From positions 1,550,001-1,614,000 of the forward strand of contig NZ_LT578417.1 of the NCBI RefSeq assembly GCF_900088535.1: a stretch of 64,000 bases of DNA, read 5' to 3'. The notes beneath the pieces are model-generated. The model saw only the letters and a program-made list of their open reading frames with translations, was not told where the DNA came from and made no database searches. Positions 40,258 to 48,592 of the stretch are shown here, one piece after another (position 1 is the stretch's first letter; the number at the start of each line of letters is the position of its first letter). A program made the position numbers and the translations under genes. This DNA comes from Cyanobium sp. NIES-981. GTDB lineage: Bacteria > Cyanobacteriota > Cyanobacteriia > PCC-6307 > Cyanobiaceae.

Positions 40258-41505
40258 ATGAGCAGGTACGTGTTCACCTCCGAGTCCGTGACCGAGGGGC
40301 ACCCCGACAAGATCTGCGACCAGGTGAGCGATGCCGTGCTCGATGCCCTGCTCGCCGAGGACCCCGCCTCCAGGGTGGCCTGCGAGACCGTGGTGAACAC
40401 GGGGCTCTGCCTGATCACCGGGGAGGTGACCACCACGGCGCGGGTGGACTTCAACACCCTCGTGCGTGGGGTGATCCAGCAGATCGGCTACACGGGGGCC
40501 AGGGCCGGCGGCTTCGACGCCCACGGCTGCGCCGTGTTGGTGGCCCTCGATCAGCAGTCCCCCGACATCGCCCAGGGCGTGGATGAGGCCGACGACCACG
40601 ACGGCGATCCCCTCGACAAGGTGGGGGCTGGCGATCAGGGGATCATGTTCGGCTTCGCCTGCGACGAGACGCCGGAGCTGATGCCGCTTCCGATCAGCCT
40701 GGCCCACCGCCTGGCCCGTCGCCTGTCTGAAGTGCGTCATGACGGCACCCTGGGCTACCTGCTGCCCGACGGCAAAACCCAGGTGAGCGTGGTCTATGAG
40801 GATGAGCGGCCAGTCGCCATTGACACGATCCTGATCTCCACCCAGCACACCCCTGAGATTGATGGGCTGAGTGAGGAAAAGGCGCTGAGGGAGCGGATCG
40901 CCGCCGACCTCTGGTCCCACGTGGTGGTGCCCGCCACGGCGGATCTGGCACTCAGGCCCAGCCGGGAGAGCACGCGCTTCCTGGTCAATCCCACCGGCAA
41001 GTTCGTGGTCGGTGGGCCCCAGGGGGACGCCGGGCTCACCGGCCGCAAGATCATCGTGGACACCTACGGCGGCTATGCCCGCCATGGGGGTGGCGCCTTT
41101 TCGGGCAAGGATCCCACCAAGGTGGACCGCTCGGCCGCCTATGCGGCCCGCTACGTGGCCAAGGCCCTAGTGGCCGCCGGCCTGGCCCGCAAGGCCGAGG
41201 TGCAGCTGAGCTACGCCATCGGCGTGGCCAAACCGGTGAGCATCCTGGTGGAGAGCTTCGGCACGGGCACCCGCAGCAATGCCGACCTCACCGCACTGGT
41301 GCAGCGGCACTTCGACCTGCGCCCTGGGGCCATCATCGAAACCTTCGGTCTGCGTGAGCTGCCGCAGCAGCGCGGCGGCCGCTTCTACCAGGACGTGGCG
41401 GCCTACGGCCATTTCGGACGGAGTGATCTCCAGCTCCCCTGGGAAGATGTGGCGACGATCGCCGCCGTGCTGCGGGAGGCCGGCGCCGTAGCGGCTGCAG
41501 CCTGA
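40258..41505 (+). CDS. metK: S-adenosylmethionine synthetase
   Basis: Makes SAM from methionine and ATP, and so feeds the SAM-dependent enzymes here (CobI, PrmC). The 415-aa protein has [60 protein letters not shown], and [23 protein letters not shown] 40258 gives the standard N-terminus. A sugar kinase gene follows after 35 bp. Confidence 0.97.
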   Translation: MSRYVFTSESVTEGHPDKICDQVSDAVLDALLAEDPASRVACETVVNTGLCLITGEVTTTARVDFNTLVRGVIQQIGYTGARAGGFDAHGCAVLVALDQQSPDIAQGVDEADDHDGDPLDKVGAGDQGIMFGFACDETPELMPLPISLAHRLARRLSEVRHDGTLGYLLPDGKTQVSVVYEDERPVAIDTILISTQHTPEIDGLSEEKALRERIAADLWSHVVVPATADLALRPSRESTRFLVNPTGKFVVGGPQGDAGLTGRKIIVDTYGGYARHGGGAFSGKDPTKVDRSAAYAARYVAKALVAAGLARKAEVQLSYAIGVAKPVSILVESFGTGTRSNADLTALVQRHFDLRPGAIIETFGLRELPQQRGGRFYQDVAAYGHFGRSDLQLPWEDVATIAAVLREAGAVAAAA

Positions 41506-41540
41506 GGCCTGCCGCTTCAGGCCTGGCTGCTCCCCCGCCG

Positions 41541-42833
41541 GTGCCCCCCCTCCTGCCCTGTGCCCTGGGCCTCGATCTCGGCACCAGCGGGCTTCGTCTG
41601 GTGGTCGTCGATGCTGCCGGCCGCCCGCTGGATGAGCAGGCCTCGCCCTACCCGGCCCCCTTCGACGACCCCCTGGGATGGCAACGGGGCTTCCAGCATC
41701 TGTGCTCCCGGATCCCGGAGGCGTTGCGGCAGGCCGTCGGCGCGATCGCCATCGATGGCACCTCCGGAACCCTGCTGCTCTGCCGCCAGGACGGCACCCT
41801 GCTGGAGGGTCGTCCTGGCCGGGCCCTCTCCTACGCGCAGGCCTGCCCCGAGCAAGGGGCAGCGGCCGAGGCGATCGCAGGCGGACCACCCGCCCTGGTG
41901 GGCCCCGCGGCCAGTGCCAGCGGCAGCCTGGCCCGCGCCCTTCGCCTGCTGGAGAGCGTGCCCGGCCCCACCGACGGCCTGCTCCTGCGCCATCAGGCCG
42001 ACTGGCTGATGGGCTGGCTGCTCGGGACCTGGCAGTGGGGAGAAGCCGGCAACAATCTGCGGCTGGGGTGGCACCTGGAACGCGGGCAGTGGTGCGGCCA
42101 GATCTCCGCGCAGCCCTGGAGTGCGGCGCTGCCGCGCATCTGCGCTTCCGGCACACCGCTGGGCCCCCTGGCCCCCGGCCCAGCCCGCGCGCTGGGGCTT
42201 CCCCGGCAGTGCCAGGTCGTGGCCGGCAGCACCGATGCCAACGCCGGCGTGCTGGCGGCCAACCCCTCCCCTGAGGACGGCATCACCGTGCTGGGCACCA
42301 CTCTTGTGCTGAAGCAGTTCTCGACCATGCCGGTGCACGGCTCCGGGATCAGTTGCCACCGGGTGGCCGGCCGCTGGCTTGTGGGTGGGGCCTCCAACAG
42401 CGGTGCGGGAGTGCTCAGCCGCTTCTACAGCCCCGTGCAGCTGGAGGAACTGAGTCGGCAGATCAACCCTGCCCAGCCCACGGGCCTGGCTCTGCGGCCC
42501 CTGCTCGGCCGGGGGGAGCGCTTCCCGGTGGATGACCCCGGGCTGGAGCCGGTGCTGGAGCCCAGGCCGGTGAGTGACGTCCTCTACCTGCAGGCGCTTC
42601 TGGAGGCCCTGGCGGACATCGAGCTGGCGGGATGGCGAAAGCTCGCCTCCCTCGGCATCCCCCCGATCCGGCGGGTGATCACGCTGGGAGGGGGTGCCCG
42701 CAATCCCCAGTGGCGGCGCCTACGCGAACAGCGGCTGGGCGTGCCGGTGCTCAACCGCCCCGGGCTCTCCGCCGCCCTCGGCATGGCCAGACTGGCCGCA
42801 TCCAAGCTCGAGAGTTCCCTCGCCACCCCATGA
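41541..42833 (+). CDS. FGGY-family sugar kinase (D-ribulose kinase-like)
   Basis: The 430-aa protein is a short FGGY kinase: GLDLGTSGLRLVVVDAAGRP (phosphate 1), AIDGTSGTLLLC, the catalytic Asp region GSTDANAGVLAAN, ITVLGTTLVLKQFS, and LGGGARNPQWRRLREQRLGV (adenosine). It resembles the cyanobacterial xylulokinase-like group whose tested members prefer D-ribulose; the substrate here is inferred. Start is GTG 41541. Its TGA overlaps the next ATG. Confidence 0.85.
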   Translation: MPPLLPCALGLDLGTSGLRLVVVDAAGRPLDEQASPYPAPFDDPLGWQRGFQHLCSRIPEALRQAVGAIAIDGTSGTLLLCRQDGTLLEGRPGRALSYAQACPEQGAAAEAIAGGPPALVGPAASASGSLARALRLLESVPGPTDGLLLRHQADWLMGWLLGTWQWGEAGNNLRLGWHLERGQWCGQISAQPWSAALPRICASGTPLGPLAPGPARALGLPRQCQVVAGSTDANAGVLAANPSPEDGITVLGTTLVLKQFSTMPVHGSGISCHRVAGRWLVGGASNSGAGVLSRFYSPVQLEELSRQINPAQPTGLALRPLLGRGERFPVDDPGLEPVLEPRPVSDVLYLQALLEALADIELAGWRKLASLGIPPIRRVITLGGGARNPQWRRLREQRLGVPVLNRPGLSAALGMARLAASKLESSLATP

Positions 42834-42949
42834 ACGAACGCCTGCGCACCTGGATCTCGATGGCCCTATTCGTGGTGCTGGCGGGCTACGTCGGCTTCAG
42901 TGCCATCCGGCTCGCTCTGTTGCTCTGGCAGCGCTTCGCCGCCGCCTGA
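42830..42949 (+). CDS. 39-aa membrane protein
   Basis: Starts at ATG 42830, overlapping the kinase stop (ATGA), and reads MNERLRTWISMALFVVLAGY then VGFSAIRLALLLWQRFAAA. One membrane helix with basic ends. The overlap with the kinase supports translation. Function unknown. Confidence 0.65.
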   Translation: MNERLRTWISMALFVVLAGYVGFSAIRLALLLWQRFAAA

Positions 42950-43004
42950 CGACACGGGCAGGCCCCAGACTGACCCCTTCCACCCCGCCGCACTGCCTCC
43001 GTCC

Positions 43005-43277
43005 ATGCCCGCCGATCCCCTGAACGCCGCCGTGAGCGAGCGCATCTGTAAGCACATGAACGACGACCACGCCGAAGCGGTGCTCAGCTACGCGCGCCAC
43101 TACGGCGGCCTCCAAGACGCCACCCAGGCGCGGATGGTGGCGATCCAACCCGACGCCATGGAGCTCGACGTGGATGGCGCGGCCGTGCGCGTGGCCTTCG
43201 ACCACACCCTGAGCGACAGCGAAGACGCCCACCGCACCCTCGTGGCGATGCTGCGCGCCCTGCCCGGCCCCGCCTGA
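43005..43277 (+). CDS. DUF2470 domain protein
   Basis: A 90-aa protein with the DUF2470 hallmark SERICKHMNDDHAEAVLSYA then RHYGG, and MVAIQPDAMELDV. In larger proteins this domain is found beside haem-utilisation (HugZ-like) domains; here it stands alone, so a haem role is only suggested. ATG 43005. Confidence 0.85.
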   Translation: MPADPLNAAVSERICKHMNDDHAEAVLSYARHYGGLQDATQARMVAIQPDAMELDVDGAAVRVAFDHTLSDSEDAHRTLVAMLRALPGPA

Positions 43278-43338
43278 GCAGCGGGCTGCGGCCGGGGGGA
43301 GCCTGTGGCAACACTGCCGGTCTACCGGCGGCGCTGCG

Positions 43339-43983
43339 ATGGCTGTCTCCTTCTCCCGGTGCCTGGTCACCCTGCTGCCGCTGGAGTGGCTGATCAGGCA
43401 CCGGGACGGCACCCAGCTGCCCGGATCGCTGCAGCAGCGCGAGCCGGCCACCCAGGGGGAGCTGCCGTTGCCCTGGTGGGCCGCAGGGCTCTACGAGGCG
43501 GGGCTGCGGCGCCAGCTCCTGGGCCTGCGGCGTGACCTCCAACCCCAGCGGCTGCTGCCACTGGTACGCAGACTGGCCACCAGCCTCCAGGCTGATCCCC
43601 GCCTCTCCACGCTGCGGGCCTCCCCCCTCCTGGTGCCCATACCCAGCTGGAAAAGCCGCGCCAACCCGTTGCCGCCACTGCTGGCCCGCCAGCTCTCCGC
43701 CCAGCTGCAATGGCCACTGGCTCCCCTGCTGGCACGCAGCAGGCCCGTGCTCGGGCAGCACCGGCTCAACCGCGACCTGCGCTGGGCTAACCAGCAAGGG
43801 GCGTTCCGCTGCCTGGTGACGGCCCATCAGGATCCCCGCGGACGGCGGCCCGTGCTGATCCTCGATGACATCCTCACCACGGGCGCCACCGCCTGCAACG
43901 CTGCGGCCAGCCTCGAAGCGGCCGGCTGGCGGCCGCTGGGCATGGCCTGCCTCGCCCGCACCCCGGAACACCGCCGGCCGTGA
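43339..43983 (+). CDS. comF: ComF family phosphoribosyltransferase-like protein
   Basis: Competence-associated protein of the PRTase fold. The 214-aa sequence has the core LLVPIPSWKSRANPLPPLLA, RSRPVLGQHRLNRDLRWANQ, and the PRPP-loop LILDDILTTGATACNAAASL. The N-terminal zinc Cys pairs seen in many ComF proteins are absent, so the start may be wrong or the zinc site lost. Ends 30 bp before tRNA-Phe. Confidence 0.85.
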   Translation: MAVSFSRCLVTLLPLEWLIRHRDGTQLPGSLQQREPATQGELPLPWWAAGLYEAGLRRQLLGLRRDLQPQRLLPLVRRLATSLQADPRLSTLRASPLLVPIPSWKSRANPLPPLLARQLSAQLQWPLAPLLARSRPVLGQHRLNRDLRWANQQGAFRCLVTAHQDPRGRRPVLILDDILTTGATACNAAASLEAAGWRPLGMACLARTPEHRRP

Positions 43984-44013
43984 TCTAAGATCCCGGTGCC
44001 GCCAAGGCGGTGG

Positions 44014-44086
44014 GCCGGGATAGCTCAGTTGGTAGAGCAGGCGACTGAAAATCGCCGTGTCCCCAGTTCAAATCTGGGTCCTGGCA
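44014..44086 (+). tRNA. tRNA-Phe (GAA)
   Basis: Acceptor GCCGGGA (44014-44020) pairs with TCCTGGC (44079-44085), including one G-U. The anticodon loop CTGAAAA gives GAA. Discriminator A. Confidence 0.96.
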
Positions 44087-44117
44087 TTGCCATCAGAACC
44101 ACTGTCAGAGACAGCCT

Positions 44118-44158
44118 CAGCGTCAGACAGTCAGGGGCAGACAGTCAGCGTCAGACAG
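44118..44158. repeat. short direct repeats after tRNA-Phe
   Basis: CAGCGTCAGACAG occurs at 44118-44130 and 44146-44158, with a related CAGACAGTCAG also doubled. It starts about 30 bp after tRNA-Phe. No att-like copy of the tRNA 3' end was found. Confidence 0.6.
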
Positions 44159-44244
44159 CATGCCCATCGTTCTGGCGCTGGTCTCTGCGCGCCTGGCGGT
44201 GCTAGGACTCGCCTGCCCCGTTGATCCATTCGCACGCCCCTGCC

Positions 44245-44487
44245 ATGGCCCCGATCCGTGAGCCTGCCGGCAGCGCTTCCCAGCTGTTCGACAACGCCGA
44301 CAGTTTTGCCCAGGCCTTCGATGAGGCCTGGAAGCAACTGAGCCGCTCCGACCACGGCGTCGAGCTCGACCGGGAGGCGAGCCTGGCCACGGTGCTCGAG
44401 CAGCTCGCGGATCATCCCTTTTGCCGCAGCTCTCCGGAACTGGCCGAGCAGGTGGCGCAATTCCGACTCCGGCTGCTCGGACTCTGA
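44245..44487 (+). CDS. small hypothetical protein
   Basis: An 80-aa acidic, helical protein with no membrane segment or known motif (FDNADSFAQAFDEAWKQLSR, then EREASL-like and LADHPFCRSSPELAEQV). ATG 44245 is used; an in-frame ATG at 44221 adds eight residues. It lies between tRNA-Phe and cpcT on the same strand. Function unknown. Confidence 0.6.
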   Translation: MAPIREPAGSASQLFDNADSFAQAFDEAWKQLSRSDHGVELDREASLATVLEQLADHPFCRSSPELAEQVAQFRLRLLGL

Positions 44488-44556
44488 GGCGGTAGGGCCG
44501 CACGGAGCACCCTGGGGCAGGTCCTAATTTGGCCGCAGCACAGTTTGGTCCCAGCG

Positions 44557-45168
44557 GTGATCGGCACAGCCCCCCCCTTGAGTCGCCTGGTGCAGATGCT
44601 GTGCGCCGGCTTCAGCAACCAGCAACAGGCCTTCGACAACCCGCCCCTCTACGCCCACATCCTGGTGAAGATGAGGCCACTTCCCCAGCTCGCCCCGGGA
44701 TCCCTGCTGCTGGAACAGAGCTACGCCATCAATCCCGCGGCGCCGTATCGGATCCGGGTGCTGCGGGCGGAGCGGCAGGGTGATGGCCTGGTCATCCAGA
44801 ACCAGGCCCTGGCCGATGACCAGCGCTTCTGGGGTGCGGCGGAGAACGAGGCGCTGCGCAGCCGCATCAGCCCTGCCGACCTGCGCCCCCTGGAGGGCTG
44901 TGCCTACGTGGTGCGGGAGCATGCCGGAGGATTCATCGGTGAGGTGGAACCGGGCTGTCGCTGTCTGGTGGAGCGCAAGGGTCAGACCACCTACCTGGTG
45001 AGCCGGCTCGAACTCGATGCCCATGGGATGCGCACCATCGACACCGGACACGACCCGCAATCCCACGCCCAGGTGTGGGGTTCCCTGGCGGGGCCCTTTG
45101 AATTCAGCCGGACGGACGACTACAGCCACGAAATCCCTGCCGCCTGGCACGACGCCTTCCAGCCGTGA
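44557..45168 (+). CDS. cpcT: phycobilin lyase CpcT (beta-phycocyanin Cys153)
   Basis: CpcT/CpeT-type lyases attach phycocyanobilin to the second cysteine of the phycocyanin beta-subunit (Cys153 here, Cys155 in usual numbering). The protein has the family order: GFSNQQQAFDNPPLYAHILV, LLLEQSYAINPAAPYRIRVL, LEGCAYVVREHAGGFIGEVE, and TTYLVSRLELDAHGM. The N-terminus is unclear: no ATG is near; GTG 44557, TTG 44545 and TTG 44578 are candidates. It is 683 bp upstream of the phycocyanin locus on the same strand. Confidence 0.88.
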   Translation: MIGTAPPLSRLVQMLCAGFSNQQQAFDNPPLYAHILVKMRPLPQLAPGSLLLEQSYAINPAAPYRIRVLRAERQGDGLVIQNQALADDQRFWGAAENEALRSRISPADLRPLEGCAYVVREHAGGFIGEVEPGCRCLVERKGQTTYLVSRLELDAHGMRTIDTGHDPQSHAQVWGSLAGPFEFSRTDDYSHEIPAAWHDAFQP

Positions 45169-45180
45169 GCGGTCGGCGGA

Positions 45181-45621
45181 TCATGCCGTCAGCTGATCAG
45201 CCATCTCATCCATGAACGGCTGCTGCTCCTCCTCCTCGAAGGGAGCATCCATGGGCTCGGCGTCCTCCGGGGCCAACCGGCGTCGCCCCTGGAGGGAAGG
45301 CGGGGGCGGAGATCCATGCAGCTGATCCAGCCCCTGGAGCAGGGCTTCCATCCTGCTCAGCCGATCTTCGGTGTCCTCCAGACGCAGCTCCGCCATCTCC
45401 GTCTGGGGAGGCGCTGGGTGCAGATCCTTCCAGGTCTCGAAGGCCTGCTGGTGGGCGTCGAGCCTCTCCTCCAGCTCGAGCACCCTGACCGTGAGCGTCT
45501 CCAGCAGCTCGGAGACGGTGTTGAGCTGGAGGGCCAGCCGGTCGAGCAACCTGGGATCCCCCCCGGCCTGGGGTGCAGCCCCGCCGAACCCGGACGGTGG
45601 ACCCACGGCGTCGACGCCCAT
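45181..45621 (-). CDS. coiled-coil hypothetical protein
   Basis: A 146-aa protein with a helical, coiled-coil-like middle (RLALQLNTVSELLETLTVRV, then LELEERLDAHQQAFETWKDL and RLEDTEDRLSRMEALLQGLD) between low-complexity ends; the C-terminus is acidic (EEEEQQPFMDEMADQLTA). ATG 45621 is used. It is convergent with cpcT and divergent from cpcC1. A role near phycobilisomes is possible only from position. Confidence 0.6.
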   Translation of the reverse strand: MGVDAVGPPSGFGGAAPQAGGDPRLLDRLALQLNTVSELLETLTVRVLELEERLDAHQQAFETWKDLHPAPPQTEMAELRLEDTEDRLSRMEALLQGLDQLHGSPPPPSLQGRRRLAPEDAEPMDAPFEEEEQQPFMDEMADQLTA

Positions 45622-45683
45622 GGCTGCGCAGCACTGTTGGGTGGGATGGTATCGACTCCAGCAGCGGGCGCCAGGCCCAGGGT

Positions 45684-45691
45684 TTGTAACG
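45684..45691. promoter_or_regulatory. HLR1-like half-site upstream of cpcC1
   Basis: TTTGTAAC; its reverse complement GTTACAAA fits one half of the RpaB/HLR1 consensus (G/T)TTACA(T/A)(T/A). It is 160 bp before cpcC1. The second half-site is not evident here. Inference only. Confidence 0.3.
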
Positions 45692-45850
45692 ATTCTGAAA
45701 GCCTCGCCATGGGACTCCGAACGGCCCATAGGATCTGCTGATGCAGCTGTTGGCAGAGTCGTTTATCGCTGCGCCGCGCTGCATCGGCCGATTGTCCTGC
45801 CATGGCGGCCAACGGTCACGACGCGTTTTCTCCCCAACGGCCCCACGCCC

Positions 45851-46696
45851 ATGACTCTCGCCAACGCTGCCTACCTGGGCATCGAGCGTTTCGCCAACGA
45901 CCGTAACAAAGAGAACTGGACCAACGCCTCGGACAATGACAAGGCGCTTCTCATCCGTGCGGTCTACAAGCAGGTGCTTGGCAACCAGTACGTGATGAAG
46001 AGCGAGCGCCTTGAAGGCCCTGAGTCGCTGTTCAAGCGTGGTTACCTGAGTGTCCGCGAGTTCGTCCGCCAGGTTGCCAAGAGTGGCCTCTACAAGCAGA
46101 AGTTCTTCGAGAACTGCAACCCCTACCGCTTCATCGAACTGAACTTCAAGCATCTGCTCGGCCGGGCTCCTCAGAACAAGGCCGAGATGCTGCACCACTT
46201 CACGATCCTGCAGGAGCAGGGATTCGACGCCGAAATTGATTCCTATATCGACAGCGCCGAATACCAGGAGCGTTTCGGTGAGGAGACGGTACCCTATCTG
46301 CACGGTTTCAATTACAACTCTGGTCAGCAGGGCCTGCAGTTCTCCTACATGCTGCAACTCACCCGCGGCGTGGGTGCCTCTGTGCGGGGCGACCTCCTCA
46401 AGACCCAGTCCCGCCTCAATCCAGCTGTCCACTCGGAACAGCCCATGCCCGTGGTCAGCCCCAATGCCAAGGGTGCGGTCTTCCGGAAAGTCGGCAGCGA
46501 CGGCGTGACGCGTCAGGGCGTGGGCTCTGGCGAGGAGGGTCGCACATTCCGGGTGGAAATCTCTGGGTTCAACAACTACCGGCTCCACAAGCGCAGCAAC
46601 AGGGTGCGCTTCATTCCCTTCAACAAGCTGCTCCAGTATCAGCAGCAGATTCACCGTGAAGGTGGCAGAATCGCCAGCATCACGCCGGTGAACTGA
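45851..46696 (+). CDS. cpcC: phycocyanin rod linker CpcC (copy 1)
   Basis: Linker that holds phycocyanin hexamers together in phycobilisome rods. The 281-aa protein has an N-terminal PBS-linker domain (about residues 15-155: LIRAVYKQVLGNQYVMKSER, SVREFVRQVAKSGLYKQKFF, FIELNFKHLLGRAPQNKAEM, YIDSAEYQERFGEETVPYLH) and a C-terminal CpcD-like domain (about 228-281: FRVEISGFNNYRLHKRSNRV...GGRIASITPVN). This two-domain layout is that of rod linkers rather than CpcG. ATG 45851. About 70% or more of its residues appear shared with copy 2 at 48593. Confidence 0.9.
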   Translation: MTLANAAYLGIERFANDRNKENWTNASDNDKALLIRAVYKQVLGNQYVMKSERLEGPESLFKRGYLSVREFVRQVAKSGLYKQKFFENCNPYRFIELNFKHLLGRAPQNKAEMLHHFTILQEQGFDAEIDSYIDSAEYQERFGEETVPYLHGFNYNSGQQGLQFSYMLQLTRGVGASVRGDLLKTQSRLNPAVHSEQPMPVVSPNAKGAVFRKVGSDGVTRQGVGSGEEGRTFRVEISGFNNYRLHKRSNRVRFIPFNKLLQYQQQIHREGGRIASITPVN

Positions 46697-46753
46697 TCCC
46701 GCCGAGCTGCTCGCTCCAACCATCTTTCCTCCCTACCCACTGACTTTTCAGCC

Positions 46754-47023
46754 ATGAAGGTTTCCGCAGGAACGCGAGGCACCAGCTTCACCAGCAGCCG
46801 TCAGGTCACCTTCACCGTGACCGGTCTCGCCAACAACGACTACTCACGTACCGCCGACATGGTGATGAACGTGCCCTACACCCGGATGAACGAGACCATG
46901 CGTCTGGTTCAGCGGATGGGTGGCAAGATCACGGCAGTCTCGGTCAACGGCGGTGATCTGGTGGGTGCCGGCTCCAAGGCGGCCCCGGCACGGAAGAAGA
47001 TTCAGTCGAGCAGCGAAGGCTGA
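46754..47023 (+). CDS. cpcD: rod-capping linker CpcD
   Basis: An 89-aa small linker that caps the outer end of phycocyanin rods. A single CpcD domain: SRQVTFTVTGLANNDYSRTA, then MRLVQRMGGKITAVSVNGGD. The C-terminus is a short basic tail. It follows cpcC1 by 57 bp and is closed by a terminator, so cpcC1-cpcD is a separate transcription unit. Confidence 0.93.
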   Translation: MKVSAGTRGTSFTSSRQVTFTVTGLANNDYSRTADMVMNVPYTRMNETMRLVQRMGGKITAVSVNGGDLVGAGSKAAPARKKIQSSSEG

Positions 47024-47056
47024 CCCCCTCCGCAGCCCCGCAGCCTGCCACCGCCG

Positions 47057-47081
47057 AGCCCCCGCTGACCGGGGGCTTTTT
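47057..47081 (+). terminator. intrinsic terminator of cpcC1-cpcD
   Basis: Arms AGCCCCC (47057-47063) and GGGGGCT (47071-47077) with a 7-nt loop, followed by T-run to 47081. Confidence 0.88.
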
Positions 47082-47162
47082 CATGGGAATCCCCTTCTTG
47101 TCATGGGCATCCCAGCCATCCCGAGCCGCCTGCACGGGCCGGCCGTCTGTGGAGTGACCGTA

Positions 47163-47177
47163 GTGACCGTTTGTAAA
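47163..47177. promoter_or_regulatory. conserved upstream block, cpcBA copy 1 (HLR1-like)
   Basis: GTGACCG followed by TTTGTAAA, 151 bp before cpcB1. On the minus strand TTTACAAA-CG-GTCACTAC resembles an HLR1 pair with a degenerate second half. AGTGACCGT is doubled just before it (47153-47171). The related block in front of each cpcBA copy supports a control site. Confidence 0.4.
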
Positions 47178-47313
47178 CGCTGCTCGCGACAAGGATCAAT
47201 ACTGTCAAGAATGGACGCGTCAAGTTGGCATGGGCCTGGCGATGCCGGGACATGAATAACCTGGCATCTCTATTCACCCGCCCCGACTCTTCGTCGAGAC
47301 CAGGAGCCCTTCA

Positions 47314-47832
47314 ATGTTCGACGCCTTCACCAAGGTTGTAGCCCAGGCTGATGCCCGCGGCGAATTCATCAACGCCGGTCAGATTGACGCCCTCGCCGCC
47401 ATGGTGGCCGAGAGCAACAAGCGCATGGACACGGTGAACCGCATCACCTCCAACGCTTCCAAGATCGTCACCAATGCCGCTCGCGATCTCTTCGATTCGC
47501 AGCCCGCTCTGATCGCCCCCGGCGGTAACGCCTACACCCATCGCCGCATGGCCGCCTGCCTGCGCGACATGGAGATCGTTCTCCGCTACGTCACCTACGC
47601 CATCTTCACCGGCGACGCTTCCGTCCTGGAAGACCGCTGCCTCAATGGCCTCCGTGAAACCTACCTCGCCCTCGGCGTCCCCGGCGCTTCCGTGGCAGAA
47701 GGCATCCGCAAGATGAAGGACGCCGCCATCGCCATCGCCAACGACCGCAACGGCATCACCCCCGGCGACTGCTCCGCTCTCATGAGCGAAGTCGGCACCT
47801 ACTTCGACCGCGCTGCTGCCGCTGTCGGCTGA
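47314..47832 (+). CDS. cpcB: C-phycocyanin beta subunit (copy 1)
   Basis: A 172-aa phycobiliprotein that forms the (alpha-beta)3 rod discs. Bilin-binding Cys82 (RRMAACLRD) and Cys153 (TPGDCSAL) are present, as is Asn72, the usual methyl-Asn site. The ribosome site AGGAG lies 8 bases before ATG. All four cpcB copies encode the same protein; this one differs from the others at one silent base (T at 47475, AAT versus AAC). Followed by cpcA1 after 73 bp that are identical in all copies. Confidence 0.98.
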   Translation: MFDAFTKVVAQADARGEFINAGQIDALAAMVAESNKRMDTVNRITSNASKIVTNAARDLFDSQPALIAPGGNAYTHRRMAACLRDMEIVLRYVTYAIFTGDASVLEDRCLNGLRETYLALGVPGASVAEGIRKMKDAAIAIANDRNGITPGDCSALMSEVGTYFDRAAAAVG

Positions 47833-47905
47833 TCGGCACCGATCACCCGGTCGTCCCTGACCTCCCCCTGATCAACAACGGTTCCACCTTCCTCTTTTCT
47901 CTCCC

Positions 47906-48394
47906 ATGAAGACCCCCCTCACCGAGGCCGTCGCCGCCGCTGATTCCCAGGGCCGCTTTCTCTCCAACACCGAGCTGAACGCCGCCTTCGGTCGCTTCGA
48001 GCGCGCCGCCAACGCCCTCAGCGCCGCCAAGGCCCTCACCGCCAAGGCCGATGAACTCGTCAACGGCGCTGCCCAGGCCGTTTACAACAAGTTCCCCTAC
48101 ACCACCCAGATGCAGGGCAGCAACTACGCCTCCGACTCCCGCGGCAAGGCCAAGTGCGCCCGGGACATCGGCTACTACCTCCGCATGGTCACCTACTGCC
48201 TCGTGGCAGGTGGCACCGGCCCCATGGATGAGTACCTGATCGCCGGTCTCGATGAAATCAACCGCGCCTTCGAACTCTCCCCCTCCTGGTACGTCGAGGC
48301 CCTCAACTACATCAAGGCCAACCACGGCATCTCCGGTGACCCCGGTGTGATCGCCAACAACTACATCGACTACGCCATCGCCGCCCTCGTCTGA
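47906..48394 (+). CDS. cpcA: C-phycocyanin alpha subunit (copy 1)
   Basis: A 162-aa phycobiliprotein with the single bilin site Cys84 ([15 protein letters not shown]), the substrate of CpcE/F. The last residues read YAIAALV, as in copy 4, while copies 2 and 3 end YAISALV. There is no clear Shine-Dalgarno sequence before ATG (a pyrimidine-rich run precedes it), suggesting coupling to cpcB or an atypical start. Confidence 0.98.
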   Translation: MKTPLTEAVAAADSQGRFLSNTELNAAFGRFERAANALSAAKALTAKADELVNGAAQAVYNKFPYTTQMQGSNYASDSRGKAKCARDIGYYLRMVTYCLVAGGTGPMDEYLIAGLDEINRAFELSPSWYVEALNYIKANHGISGDPGVIANNYIDYAIAALV

Positions 48395-48420
48395 GTTCCG
48401 CTCCCACGGTTCCAGGCCCC

Positions 48421-48444
48421 GCCCCCCTTCAGGGGGGCTTTTTT
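48421..48444 (+). terminator. terminator of cpcBA copy 1
   Basis: Arms GCCCCCC/GGGGGGC with a 4-nt loop and six T. The first 60 bp after cpcA1 are the same as those after cpcA4. Confidence 0.92.
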
Positions 48445-48592
48445 CTTGCCCTGATGAACTCCCCCGGCCCACCGCAGCAGAATGGGCTGTGAAGCTTGCT
48501 GTCGAGCCTGTGAAGGCCCGGGGGAATGCTCATAGGCTCCCTTTCGCATGCGCCGACGTCTCGGCGCCATCTCCCTCTGCTTCGCCCCCGCC

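Noticed and set aside
44014-44160. Genomic island at tRNA-Phe
   Set aside because: Genes on both sides are core genes and no integrase was found.
47843-48472. Minus-strand frames of 160-224 aa repeated opposite each cpcA
   Set aside because: They recur only because the cpcBA cassettes are duplicated. They are Gly/Val-rich shadows.
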